Below, one piece after another: positions 49,082 to 57,476 of a DNA stretch of 64,000 nucleotides (positions are counted from its first letter, which is position 1; every line of letters starts with the position of its first letter). Below the pieces are notes generated by a model. It had not been told where the DNA came from, made no database searches, and was given only the letters and a program-made list of their open reading frames with translations. The position numbers were made by a program, and so were the translations under genes. The DNA lies in assembly GCA_947168855.1 (NCBI GenBank), contig CAMVNO010000002.1, forward strand, positions 1 to 64,000, in the 5' to 3' direction. This DNA is from an uncultured Clostridia bacterium (GTDB taxonomy: Bacteria > Bacillota > Clostridia > Christensenellales > CAG-138).

Positions 49082-51466
49082 ATGAAAAAGCTCAGCAACG
49101 GTTGGGAATTCACGCCGATGTGGACGAACGGCTTCCGCCTCGGCGAAGGCGAGGGAGAGCCGGTCCGGCTCCCGCACAACCCGCGTCCGATCCCGCAGCA
49201 CTACGCCGGTCCCGAGGATTATGAGGGCGTGTACGGCTACCGCAAGATTCTTCCGCTCGATGAAACGATGCGTTCTAAGCGCCTGTTTCTGCAGTTCGAC
49301 GGTGCGGCGCATATCGCAACGGTGTTTATGAACGGCAGGGAGCTTTTGACGCACCGTACGGGCTATACCGCGTTCCGCGTGGAGATCACCGACGCAGTCC
49401 GGCTTGACGGCACGGATCTTCTGGCCGTGCGGCTCGATTCGACCGAGAACCCGGAGATCCCGCCGTTCGGCTACGTCATCGACTATCTGACCTACGGCGG
49501 GCTGTACCGCGACGTATGGCTGGACGTGCGGAACCCGGTCTGCATTGCGAACGTGTTCGCGCAGACGCCCAATCTGCACACGCTGAAGGTGCAGACCACC
49601 GTTTCCGGCACGGCGACCATGCTCCGCCATCGCGTGCTGAACGCCGCGGGCGCGTGCGTTGCGCAGAATGCCGATGCGAATTCCGATTCGGTGGTGAAGG
49701 CGCCGGAGGACCTTTTCGTGTGGACGACGACCGTGCACGCGCCGGACGCGCTTCCGTGGACCACGGAGAAACCGAACCTCTACACGCTCGAAACAACGCT
49801 GTTCGATGAAGATATGCAGCCGCTGGACGTTGTGACGACGCGCTTCGGATTCCGCACCGCGGCGTTCAAAAAGGATGGCTTCTATCTGAACGGAAAGCGG
49901 ACGTTCTTACGCGGGCTCGACCGCCATCAGGCGTATCCGTACATGGGCTACGCGGCGCCGGAAAGCCTGCAGCGCGAGGACGCGCGCATCCTCAAAGAGG
50001 AGCTCTGCGTGAATAGCGTGCGCACCTCGCACTATCCGCAAAGCCAATATTTCATCGACGCCTGCGACGAGCTGGGACTTCTGGTGTTCACCGAGATCCC
50101 CGGCTGGCAGCACATCGGCGACGAGGCGTGGCAGAAGCAGGCGATCGACAACGTGCGCGAAATGGTTCTCCAGTATCGCAACCATCCGTCGATCGTGCTG
50201 TGGGGCGTGCGCATCAACGAGAGCCGCGACAACGACGCGTTCTATGAAAAGACCAACGCGCTTGCGCATTTTCTCGATCCGTCCAGACAGACCTCCGGCG
50301 TGCGGTATCTCGTGAAAAGCAGCCTTTTGGAGGACGTTTACGCCTACAACGACTTCAAGCCGTTCGAGTTTTCGGACCCGATCCGCAAAAAGGACAGTAT
50401 CACGCCCGATCCCGAAAAGGGCTACCTCATTTCCGAGCATTCGGGACACATGTTCCCGACGAAGCCGTATGATCCGTGGAGCAAGCGGCAGATGCACGCG
50501 CTGCGCCACGCGCGTACGCTCGACGCCGCAGCCGCGTCCGGCGAGCACGCGGGCTGCTTCGGCTGGTGCATGTTCGATTATCCGACGCACAAGGATTTCG
50601 GCTCGGGCGATCGCGTGTGCTATCACGGCGTGATGGACGCGTTCCGCAATCCGAAGCTCGCCGCGGCGGCCTACGCGAGCCAGGGCGACGAAACGCCGGT
50701 GCTTGCGCTCGGCTCGCCGATGTGCATCGGCGACTATCCCGCGGGCGAGATCGGCGAGATCTGGGCGTTCACGAACGCCGAACGCGTGGCGCTGTACAAG
50801 AATGACAAGCTGGTGAAGATCTTTTCGCCGGAGCCGTGGAAGGGTCTTCGGCATCCGCCGGTGAAGATCGACGATCTTATCGGGCAGCTTTTGATCAGCG
50901 AGGAGGGCATCACCGGCAAGAAGGAGGAGCTGCTGCACCGCGAGCTTTTGGCAGCGGGCAGGTACGGGCTCGAAAAGATGCCGCTTGCGGATAAGCTTCG
51001 CATGCTGTACTGCATGAAGCGCTATCATCTCACGTGGGCGGACGGCGAGGAGCTGTACGGCAAGTACGTCGGCAACTGGGGCGGCACGGCGACCGAATGG
51101 CGCTTCGACGCGCTGGACGGCGAAAGGGTGACCGCGTCGGTCCTGTGTAAGCCGAGCAAAAAGCTGCACCTCGAGGTCAAGGTCAGCGGCACCGAGCTCA
51201 AAGAGAACGGGGGATACGACGCCGCGGCGATCCGCGTGCGCGTGCTGGACGGCAGCGGCAACCTTGCGCCGTACGCGCAGCTGCCGATCCGTTTTGCGGT
51301 CTCGGGCGATCTTGGTTTGATCGGTCCCGATGCCGCGACTGCCGAGGGCGGCATGACCGGAACGTACGTGAAAACCGTCGGACACGGCGGCGAAGGCGTT
51401 TTAACGATATCCTCGGAGCAGACCGCTCCGGTTTCGATCCACTTTACCATTACGGAGGGAGAATAA
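49082..51466 (+). CDS. Glycoside hydrolase family 2 (beta-galactosidase-like)
   Basis: A 794-aa cytoplasmic enzyme (no signal peptide). The N-terminal jelly-roll (LFLQFDGAAHIATVFMNG), an Ig-like domain, and the GH2 TIM barrel (FYLNGKRTFLRGLDRHQ...VRTSHYPQ) are followed by C-terminal beta-domains. The acid/base is Glu380 in WGVRINES and the nucleophile is probably Glu452 in SEHSGH. Beta-galactosidase is favoured by the galactanase and importer next to it, but beta-glucuronidase or another GH2 specificity cannot be excluded. The start follows GGAGG, and the next gene begins 4 bases after its stop. Confidence 0.85.
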   Translation: MKKLSNGWEFTPMWTNGFRLGEGEGEPVRLPHNPRPIPQHYAGPEDYEGVYGYRKILPLDETMRSKRLFLQFDGAAHIATVFMNGRELLTHRTGYTAFRVEITDAVRLDGTDLLAVRLDSTENPEIPPFGYVIDYLTYGGLYRDVWLDVRNPVCIANVFAQTPNLHTLKVQTTVSGTATMLRHRVLNAAGACVAQNADANSDSVVKAPEDLFVWTTTVHAPDALPWTTEKPNLYTLETTLFDEDMQPLDVVTTRFGFRTAAFKKDGFYLNGKRTFLRGLDRHQAYPYMGYAAPESLQREDARILKEELCVNSVRTSHYPQSQYFIDACDELGLLVFTEIPGWQHIGDEAWQKQAIDNVREMVLQYRNHPSIVLWGVRINESRDNDAFYEKTNALAHFLDPSRQTSGVRYLVKSSLLEDVYAYNDFKPFEFSDPIRKKDSITPDPEKGYLISEHSGHMFPTKPYDPWSKRQMHALRHARTLDAAAASGEHAGCFGWCMFDYPTHKDFGSGDRVCYHGVMDAFRNPKLAAAAYASQGDETPVLALGSPMCIGDYPAGEIGEIWAFTNAERVALYKNDKLVKIFSPEPWKGLRHPPVKIDDLIGQLLISEEGITGKKEELLHRELLAAGRYGLEKMPLADKLRMLYCMKRYHLTWADGEELYGKYVGNWGGTATEWRFDALDGERVTASVLCKPSKKLHLEVKVSGTELKENGGYDAAAIRVRVLDGSGNLAPYAQLPIRFAVSGDLGLIGPDAATAEGGMTGTYVKTVGHGGEGVLTISSEQTAPVSIHFTITEGE

Positions 51467-51470
51467 CAGC

Positions 51471-53054
51471 ATGGAACGGGTTTTGAACTACAGGGTTGAG
51501 ACGGAAAACGGCGCGCCGGTCACCGGCAGCGTAAACGCGGACGGCGTCGTGCATGTGATCGTGCCGCTGAAGGATGCGAAGATCCAAAAAGTGACGGCGA
51601 CGGTCGCGCTGCCCACAGCCGAAACGACGCACATCTTCATGAACGGCTATCAGAACTGGACATACAGCCCGGAATACGACATTCACGGTCGTACGCGGGG
51701 CTTAAAGCACCTGCCGTGCTTTTTGCGCGGGGCGTTTCAGATCAACCGCTACGGCGACTACCATTTCGTGAAGTATCCGTACAAAAAGGGCATTACGCAC
51801 GGCGAATCGTGGTGCTATCTCCGCGACGGCAAGCAGTTTCTGCTGTTCGGCTCGCTTGATGAGATCCCGGGCTATACGCTGTTCACGTACAACGCGAACA
51901 AGGGCGTGCTGACGCTCGAGCGCGACTGCAAAGGCATGAAGGCGGACGGCGAATTCCACGCGTTCGACCTCTATGTCGCCGAAGGCACCGAACAGGAGGT
52001 CTTCGACGGCTGGTTTGCGGCCATGGGCGTACGCCCGCTGACCGACAAGAAGATGTTCGGCTATTCGAGCTGGTACAACCGCTATCAGGACATCAACGAC
52101 GCGACGATCACCGACGATCTCGTCGGCGCAAAGGCGCTGCTTCGTGAGGGCGATCTTTTCCAGATCGACGACGGCTGGGAGACGGCGGTCGGCGACTGGC
52201 TTGTGCCGGACGCGAAGAAGTTCCCGAACGGTTTGAAAAACGCCGCGGACGTGATCCACGATGCGGGCTTCCGCGCGGGGCTGTGGCTTGCGCCGTTTGT
52301 CTGCCAGAAGGGCTCGAGGCTCATGGAGGAGCATCCGGACTGGCTGCTTCTGCACGACGGCAAGCCGTGGTCGGACGGCTCGAACTGGGGAGGCTTCTAT
52401 TCGCTCGATATCGACAATCCCGAGGTCGTCGCGTATGTCGGAAAGGTCCTTGATCGCGTGCTGAACGAGTGGGGCTTCGACCTCGTCAAGCTCGACTTTC
52501 TCTACGGCGCGGCGCCGTTCGGCACCGAGACCGAATCGAGAGCGGCGCGCATGTGCCGGGCGATGAACATCCTGCGCAAAGCCTGCCGCGGCAAGCAGAT
52601 CCTGGGCTGCGGCGTGCCGCTTTGGCCGGCGTTCGGCATCGTCGAATACTGCCGCGTGGGCTGCGACGTCGGGCTCGACTGGAACGACACCAAGCTCATG
52701 CAGATCACGCACCGCGAGCGCGTCTCCACCAAGCAGTCCATCGAGGACACGACCTTCCGCCGTCAGCTCACCAAGCGCGCGTTCATGGGCGACCCGGACG
52801 TCTTCTTCCTGCGCGAGGGCAACTGCAAGCTCACGCCGGAGGAGAAGGAAAAGCTCTACACGGTCAATGCGCTCCTCGGCGGTATGCTGCTGACCTCCGA
52901 CGCGCTGAACCAGTACACCGACGAAAAGAAAGCGCAGTTTGCGCATGTCCGCGATCTCATGGAACGCGCGACCGACGTCACCGTCGATGCGGACAACGGG
53001 CTTGTACTCAGATGGACGTTTGAGGGCAAGCAGAACGAGCTTCGCATCCTGTAA
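51471..53054 (+). CDS. Alpha-galactosidase-like enzyme (GH36, clan GH-D)
   Basis: A 527-aa cytoplasmic enzyme. After an N-terminal beta-domain, the TIM barrel shows FGYSSWYNRYQDI, LFQIDDGWE, LWLAPFV and the nucleophile motif LVKLDFLYG (Asp342). The likely acid/base is Asp399 in GCDVGLDW. It is shorter than classical GH36 enzymes of about 720 aa, closer to the compact members of clan GH-D. It should release alpha-linked galactose from raffinose-type or galactan-derived oligosaccharides. Translationally coupled to the GH2 gene. Confidence 0.86.
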   Translation: MERVLNYRVETENGAPVTGSVNADGVVHVIVPLKDAKIQKVTATVALPTAETTHIFMNGYQNWTYSPEYDIHGRTRGLKHLPCFLRGAFQINRYGDYHFVKYPYKKGITHGESWCYLRDGKQFLLFGSLDEIPGYTLFTYNANKGVLTLERDCKGMKADGEFHAFDLYVAEGTEQEVFDGWFAAMGVRPLTDKKMFGYSSWYNRYQDINDATITDDLVGAKALLREGDLFQIDDGWETAVGDWLVPDAKKFPNGLKNAADVIHDAGFRAGLWLAPFVCQKGSRLMEEHPDWLLLHDGKPWSDGSNWGGFYSLDIDNPEVVAYVGKVLDRVLNEWGFDLVKLDFLYGAAPFGTETESRAARMCRAMNILRKACRGKQILGCGVPLWPAFGIVEYCRVGCDVGLDWNDTKLMQITHRERVSTKQSIEDTTFRRQLTKRAFMGDPDVFFLREGNCKLTPEEKEKLYTVNALLGGMLLTSDALNQYTDEKKAQFAHVRDLMERATDVTVDADNGLVLRWTFEGKQNELRIL

Positions 53055-53062
53055 AGCATCAC

Positions 53063-53105
53063 AAAAAACAGCGCCCTGCTTTTGCGGGGCGCTGAACCTT
53101 TTTGG
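53063..53105. terminator. Bidirectional terminator between GH36 and the phosphorylase
   Basis: CAGCGCCCTGC-TTTT-GCGGGGCGCTG, with AAAAAA on one side and CCTTTTT on the other. Confidence 0.9.
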
Positions 53106-53110
53106 AGCTT

Positions 53111-53848
53111 TTATTCTGCGTAGGTGGTCATGCGGCGGATGAGATCGAAGCAGAGGGTGAAGATATCCTCGCGGTTCTCGTCCATGACGTGCTCGATCAC
53201 GACGTCGTTGACCACGCCGGTCATGCCGGTGCTGTAGTTGGTGATCATGCCGAGCGCGGCGTATTCGATGCCGAGATCGCGGCACAGCGGCGCTTCGGGC
53301 ACGATGCTCTGACCCACGACCTGCGCGCCGAGCATACGGAGCGCGCGCGCTTCCGCGGCGGTCTCAAAGCGCGGACCCTCGAGGCAGGCATAGACGGCTC
53401 TGCCGGAGTACGGGAAGCCGTGCTGGCGGATGAGCTCTTCGAGCACGTTGTTCAGGGACTCACTGAACACGTTCTCCATGCCGGTGTGCAGCGCGGGACG
53501 ATGCTCGCGCTCGAACGAGGAGGGACGCCCCTTGGTGAAATCCATGAAATCGTTGATGAGGCAGTATTCGCCGAGCCGCATGGAATAGTCGCAGGCGCCG
53601 ACCGAGGTCACGCCGATCGCGTGGGTGACGCCGATCTGATGCAGCGCGTAGACGTTTGCGCGATAGTTGATGTCGCCCGGATCGTGCGCGTAGAGAATGC
53701 CGTGACGGCTCAGGAAGATGACTTCGTTGCCCTCTTTGAGCTTGCCCTTGAACACGACGACGTCGCCGTAAGGCGTGGAAACTGCCTGCTCCTTGTAACG
53801 GATCGGGAGCGTTTCGATATTGGTTCCGCCGATGATCGCGATTTTCAT
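53111..53848 (-). CDS. MTAP/PNP family purine nucleoside phosphorylase
   Basis: A 245-aa phosphorylase of the trimeric PNP/MTAP family. Family motifs: IIGGTNIE at the N-terminus, SRHG with HDPGDINYRANVYAL near 48-70, the ribose/base loop ACLEGPRFETAAEARALR near 155-172, and MITNYSTGM near 200. It cleaves purine nucleosides or methylthioadenosine with phosphate. Which one is unclear because the base-pocket residues differ from classical MTAP. It has its own promoter and appears monocistronic. Confidence 0.87.
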   Translation of the reverse strand: MKIAIIGGTNIETLPIRYKEQAVSTPYGDVVVFKGKLKEGNEVIFLSRHGILYAHDPGDINYRANVYALHQIGVTHAIGVTSVGACDYSMRLGEYCLINDFMDFTKGRPSSFEREHRPALHTGMENVFSESLNNVLEELIRQHGFPYSGRAVYACLEGPRFETAAEARALRMLGAQVVGQSIVPEAPLCRDLGIEYAALGMITNYSTGMTGVVNDVVIEHVMDENREDIFTLCFDLIRRMTTYAE

Positions 53849-53883
53849 TTCGATCAGATCCTCCGTATCAAATTTGCGTCTCT

Positions 53884-53912
53884 ATCATAGCACAGCGCCC
53901 GCCGAATTACAA
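53884..53912 (-). promoter_or_regulatory. Phosphorylase promoter with overlapping inverted repeat
   Basis: Minus strand TTGTAA-17-TATGAT with extended TGC. The inverted repeat GCGCCCGC/GCGGGCGC (about 53895-53920) brackets the -35, which could form an operator. Confidence 0.65.
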
Positions 53913-53986
53913 GCGGGCGCGGCAATTTATTCGACATTTTCCGACAGAGAAGCGGCGCGGGACCGACCGCCTCGCCGTTGTCTGAT

Positions 53987-55378
53987 TCAATTCACGCGCA
54001 GTACGATCGCTGATTCCGCATAGGACACCGCATGCAGCGCCGGCGTCAGCGTCACCCTCTGCATGGTCGCGATCCGGTCGAACGGAATGCTGCCGGAAAG
54101 ATCGATGAACATCGTATAGCTTCCGTCGCCGTTGTCCCTGAGCCCGCCGCCGCAGTCGATCGCAAGATCGTCGTCGATCCTGACGTACAACAGGAGATTT
54201 CTGACAAACACGTTCTTTTGTTCTTCGCTCCAGTCGTCCGGCGTCGTGACGAGGATCTGAATGTCGTGCATGCCGAGGATATCGACCGTTCCGGGATTGA
54301 TGACCTCCAGCCTGACGCCGTCCAGATGCACCGTGCAGCTTCGGACGCCGCGCGCGGGATCCAAGTCAAACAGCCAATCGTTGATTTCCGCATCGCCGGA
54401 GAGTTCGACCGTACCGTTTTCGATTGCAGCGCCGCGCGTCTTCATATCCCTGTACGCCCGCATATTGACCTGGACGGTACCGAGATCGACGTCAAGTTTG
54501 CATTCGGGGTCCACGCTGAAAAGCGCAGCCCAATAGCGGACGTGCAGCGTGAGATAACCGTTTTCGTCGATATAATCATCGAGCGTTTTGCCGTTGTCCG
54601 GGAAAAAACGGTATTCGTCCGGATTGCCGATATTCACATCGGCAACGGCACGCACGCCGTTCGCTTTGCAATGCACCAAGCTTTCTTCCCGCCATGCCGC
54701 CGCGGTTTTTTCATCATACGATCGGTGAAGATCATACCGCTCGTTGAATGACCGGATAAAGGCGTCGTCGACCGGACGGGCAACCGCTTCGATCCATGCG
54801 GGCAGCTCTTTTCCGTCTTCCAGCGTCAAAGTCAGTTGGTTTTCCGGCTCCGTCCCGTCCTCTGCCGCCAAAAGCGTCGGCAGCAGCGCGTCGGCGGGAA
54901 GCGAAGGACACCATGCATTCTCAAACAGGGGATAGCCGGACAGTCCTTCAAAGTCGATCCGAAGATAGATATCCCTTCCGTCAAAGAACGTTTCGCCGAG
55001 TGTTGCGGAGAAGCGTTCCCCGATCTCGCGCCAGTACGGCTCGTCGGCGGCATGGTTCACTTTGATTTCGGTGCGATTCTGCGACGCATCGACGATCATG
55101 CCGTCGATCTCCGGCACGGATTCGCGGTCCTTCGGATCGGTCCCGATGTAATCTCTCGGACTGCTCGGCGTAAACCACCCGAGCACCTCGGCACGGGCGG
55201 AGGGAATCGCCATCGTCACGCCGAAGACGATCAAAAGCGCGGCAAACGTGATCGCAGCGGGTTTCAGAATGCGCAGCGCGGGCTTCCGCTCCGGCGCGGC
55301 GCAGGCGTATCGCTTGACCGTGTCGTCATTTACGATCTGTTCCCTGATAATGGTTTTATATGTTTCCTGTTCGTTCAT
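53987..55378 (-). CDS. Membrane anti-sigma factor-like protein paired with the ECF sigma
   Basis: A 463-aa protein with a cytoplasmic N-terminus of about 37 residues (MNEQETYKTIIREQI...AAPERKP), one membrane helix (about 41-62), and a large extracellular beta-rich domain of about 400 residues. The layout and its position one base after the ECF sigma gene fit anti-sigma factors of Bacillota such as DUF4179-type proteins. The extracellular part presumably senses an envelope signal. The longer frame starting at 55729 is not used, as it runs antiparallel in frame through the sigma gene; ATG 55378 follows AAAGGAG. Confidence 0.78.
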   Translation of the reverse strand: MNEQETYKTIIREQIVNDDTVKRYACAAPERKPALRILKPAAITFAALLIVFGVTMAIPSARAEVLGWFTPSSPRDYIGTDPKDRESVPEIDGMIVDASQNRTEIKVNHAADEPYWREIGERFSATLGETFFDGRDIYLRIDFEGLSGYPLFENAWCPSLPADALLPTLLAAEDGTEPENQLTLTLEDGKELPAWIEAVARPVDDAFIRSFNERYDLHRSYDEKTAAAWREESLVHCKANGVRAVADVNIGNPDEYRFFPDNGKTLDDYIDENGYLTLHVRYWAALFSVDPECKLDVDLGTVQVNMRAYRDMKTRGAAIENGTVELSGDAEINDWLFDLDPARGVRSCTVHLDGVRLEVINPGTVDILGMHDIQILVTTPDDWSEEQKNVFVRNLLLYVRIDDDLAIDCGGGLRDNGDGSYTMFIDLSGSIPFDRIATMQRVTLTPALHAVSYAESAIVLRVN

Positions 55379-55379
55379 G

Positions 55380-55913
55380 TCAATCTCCTTTCCGTTCCCG
55401 CTCGGGAACCTCCTCACCCTGCGCCGACAGCAGCGCCCGAAGCCGCGCTCTGGTCCGCGACAGGCGCTTTCGCACGGCGTCCTCGGAAAGTCCGAGCAGC
55501 TTTGCGATCTCGTCGGTCGGGACCGAAAGCCCGTAGTACAGCGTGAACGCCTGATACGACAGAAGCGGCTCCGTGCGGATGAGATCCCAGATCTCCCGCT
55601 CGCGCTCGCGATCGAGCACGATGTCCTCGGGCTCCGGTCCCTCGGCGGGCATCTGCTCCGGGATCGGCGCTTCGGTCTCCTGCACGAGCGCCTTGTGCCG
55701 ATAGAATCTCGCAAGCTCCTTCTTCGCAATGCCGAACACGTACTTTTCCGGCGCGCGGACGCCGATCCCCGTCATCTTGCGATAGAGCTTCCGATAGATC
55801 TCCTGCATGAGATCCTCCACGTCGGCGGCGGACCGGACGCGAGGGATCAGCCATCGTAAGAGCGCGTCGCGCGTGGCGTCATAGACGCGGTTGAATGCTT
55901 CGTATTGTTCCAT
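55380..55913 (-). CDS. ECF-type RNA polymerase sigma factor
   Basis: A 177-aa sigma-70 family protein with region 2 (about 5-75: DVEDLMQEIYRKLYRKM, YVFGIAKKELARFYRH) and region 4 (about 110-165: YQAFTLYYGLSVPTDEIAKL, with the HTH LGLSEDAVRKRLSRTRARLR), without region 3, as in ECF sigma factors. AAGAGG precedes the start. The downstream membrane protein probably holds it inactive until a surface signal arrives. Its target promoters are unknown. Confidence 0.92.
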   Translation of the reverse strand: MEQYEAFNRVYDATRDALLRWLIPRVRSAADVEDLMQEIYRKLYRKMTGIGVRAPEKYVFGIAKKELARFYRHKALVQETEAPIPEQMPAEGPEPEDIVLDREREREIWDLIRTEPLLSYQAFTLYYGLSVPTDEIAKLLGLSEDAVRKRLSRTRARLRALLSAQGEEVPERERKGD

Positions 55914-55981
55914 AGATACCTCTTAAAACCGGTTTCACCCTATAAGAGCCCCGAAGATCGGAAAATCGGACATGGGTTTTC

Positions 55982-56014
55982 AAAAAAAGAACGCCTCCGG
56001 GCGGGGAGGCGGAA
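55982..56014 (-). terminator. Terminator of the HAD phosphatase gene
   Basis: CGCCTCC/GGAGGCG stem, followed on the minus strand by TTCTTTTTTTG. Confidence 0.85.
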
Positions 56015-56021
56015 ACGGACG

Positions 56022-56672
56022 CTATCTGCAGAATAATGGGATTGCCTCGTTAAGCGAGCGAAAGACAGCGTTCGGCGTGAAATCCAGATGCGGCACGGGG
56101 TCGACGAGGTCCGGCACGCAGACCGAGAAGAATCCGCCGGCATGCGCCGCCTGTAAGCCGTTCACCGAATCCTCGAACACGGCGGTGGTTTCGGGCCTGC
56201 CGCCCAAAGCCCCGCACGCAAGCAGAAAGATCTCGGGGTCCGGCTTGCCGCGCGAGACCTGATCGCCGAACGCGAACGCGTCGAAGTATTTGAGCGTATC
56301 CGTGCGGCGAAGATATTCTAAAGCAATATGCCGGCTTGTGCCGGTGGCAAGCGCGATTCCGATCCCATTCGCTTTCAGCGTGTCGAGCAGTTCAAAGAGT
56401 CCCGGTTTCACGGGGACGCCGTGCGCTTCGATCTCCTTTGTCATCCATTCGGTGACGAGCACAGTACATTCCTCGGGCGTGATCGCCGTGCCGAACAGTT
56501 CCGGGAACAGCGCAACAAAGCCCGCGTGGTTGCAGCCGAGCGTTCTGAGCACGTTTTCATACGGAAACGCAACGCCGGTTTCGGGTCCGACGTACTCTTC
56601 AAGCGCGCGGACATAGAGCCGTTCGGTATCGAACATCAGCCCGTCCATATCAAAGATCACATTTTCGATCAT
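56022..56672 (-). CDS. HAD-family phosphatase, beta-phosphoglucomutase-like
   Basis: A 216-aa haloacid dehalogenase superfamily protein, subfamily IA with a helical cap. Motif I FDMDGLMFDTE (nucleophile Asp9 and acid Asp11), motif II LATGTSR, motif III Lys in SRGKPDPEIF, and motif IV VFEDSVNGLQAA are all present. It could be a sugar-phosphate phosphatase or beta-phosphoglucomutase; sequence alone does not decide. The start at 56672 follows GGAGGCG; the longer frame from 56723 lacks a site. Confidence 0.88.
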   Translation of the reverse strand: MIENVIFDMDGLMFDTERLYVRALEEYVGPETGVAFPYENVLRTLGCNHAGFVALFPELFGTAITPEECTVLVTEWMTKEIEAHGVPVKPGLFELLDTLKANGIGIALATGTSRHIALEYLRRTDTLKYFDAFAFGDQVSRGKPDPEIFLLACGALGGRPETTAVFEDSVNGLQAAHAGGFFSVCVPDLVDPVPHLDFTPNAVFRSLNEAIPLFCR

Positions 56673-56733
56673 AATCGCCTCCGGATTTTCCCTTATTATA
56701 CCGAAAACAGACGCGTTTTGCAACGTCTGCCGT

Positions 56734-56763
56734 TTGACAAGGGCATGCGGGGCATACTATAAT
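56734..56763 (+). promoter_or_regulatory. Nitroreductase promoter
   Basis: TTGACA-18-TATAAT (TACTAT at 17), about 30 bases before the start. Confidence 0.8.
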
Positions 56764-56792
56764 GGAATCAGAAACACAGGGAGGACAGATCC

Positions 56793-57458
56793 ATGACGAT
56801 CCGTGAAGCGATCGACGCGCGGCATTCCGTGCGTCAGTATTTGAAGCGCCCGATCGACGGCGCGGTGCTGAATGCGCTGCAGAACGAAATTGCGGCATGC
56901 AATGCGGAAAGCGGGCTCAATATCCGCCTTGTGCAGAACGATCCGGACGCGGTCAAGGGGCTGTGGGCAAGCTACGGCGCGTTCGAGAACGCGGACAATT
57001 ATCTGATGCTCGCGGGACCCGATACGGACGACCTTTACCGCCTTGCGGGTTACTGGGGCGAACGGCTCGTGCTCTTTTCCGAAACGCTCGGGCTTTCTAC
57101 CTGCTGGATCGCAGGCTCGTATAAGAAGGGACGCGTCAAAAAGACGCTGAACGACGGCGAAGCGCTTGCCGCGATCATCTCGATCGGCTATGCCGCCAAA
57201 CCGGGCAAGCCGCACAGGAGCAAGACCTTCAAGCAGGTGACGGACGTTGAGGGCGACGCGCCGGACTGGTTCCGAGCGGGCGTCGAGGCGGCGCTTCTGG
57301 CGCCGACCGCGATCAATCAGCAGCGGTTCCGCTTTACGTTCCGGGACGGAAAAGCGACGGTCAGACCGCTTTCGGGACCGTATACGCTGATCGATCTCGG
57401 TATCGTGCAGTACCATTTTGAGATCGGCGCACAAAAGCCGATCGACATCGAACAATAA
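56793..57458 (+). CDS. Nitroreductase family protein
   Basis: A 221-aa FMN-dependent flavoprotein. The N-terminal IDARHSVRQY motif supplies the Arg and Ser that bind the FMN phosphate. A middle segment (GLSTCWIAGSYKKG) and the late APTAINQQRFRF motif (about 170-181) complete the pocket. It resembles the Clostridial TM-nitroreductase group. Substrate unknown. AGGGAGG precedes the start. The MATE gene follows after 18 bases, so reduction and export of toxic compounds may be co-expressed. Confidence 0.9.
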   Translation: MTIREAIDARHSVRQYLKRPIDGAVLNALQNEIAACNAESGLNIRLVQNDPDAVKGLWASYGAFENADNYLMLAGPDTDDLYRLAGYWGERLVLFSETLGLSTCWIAGSYKKGRVKKTLNDGEALAAIISIGYAAKPGKPHRSKTFKQVTDVEGDAPDWFRAGVEAALLAPTAINQQRFRFTFRDGKATVRPLSGPYTLIDLGIVQYHFEIGAQKPIDIEQ

Positions 57459-57476
57459 GAGGATCGGGAGAGGGGC

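Noticed and set aside
53987-55378. Possible pseudogene because of the apparent frame clash with the sigma gene
   Set aside because: Once the start at 55378 is used the frame is intact and only one base separates it from the sigma stop codon.
55376-55729. N-terminal extension of the anti-sigma protein from 55729
   Set aside because: The extension is an Arg/Ser-rich out-of-frame reading of the sigma gene; the ATG at 55378 has a proper ribosome site and starts the recognisable protein.
55928-55945. TGAAACC upstream of the ECF sigma gene as an autoregulatory ECF -35
   Set aside because: It lies about 15-20 bases before the start codon with no matching -10 in between, so it is too close to serve as a -35.
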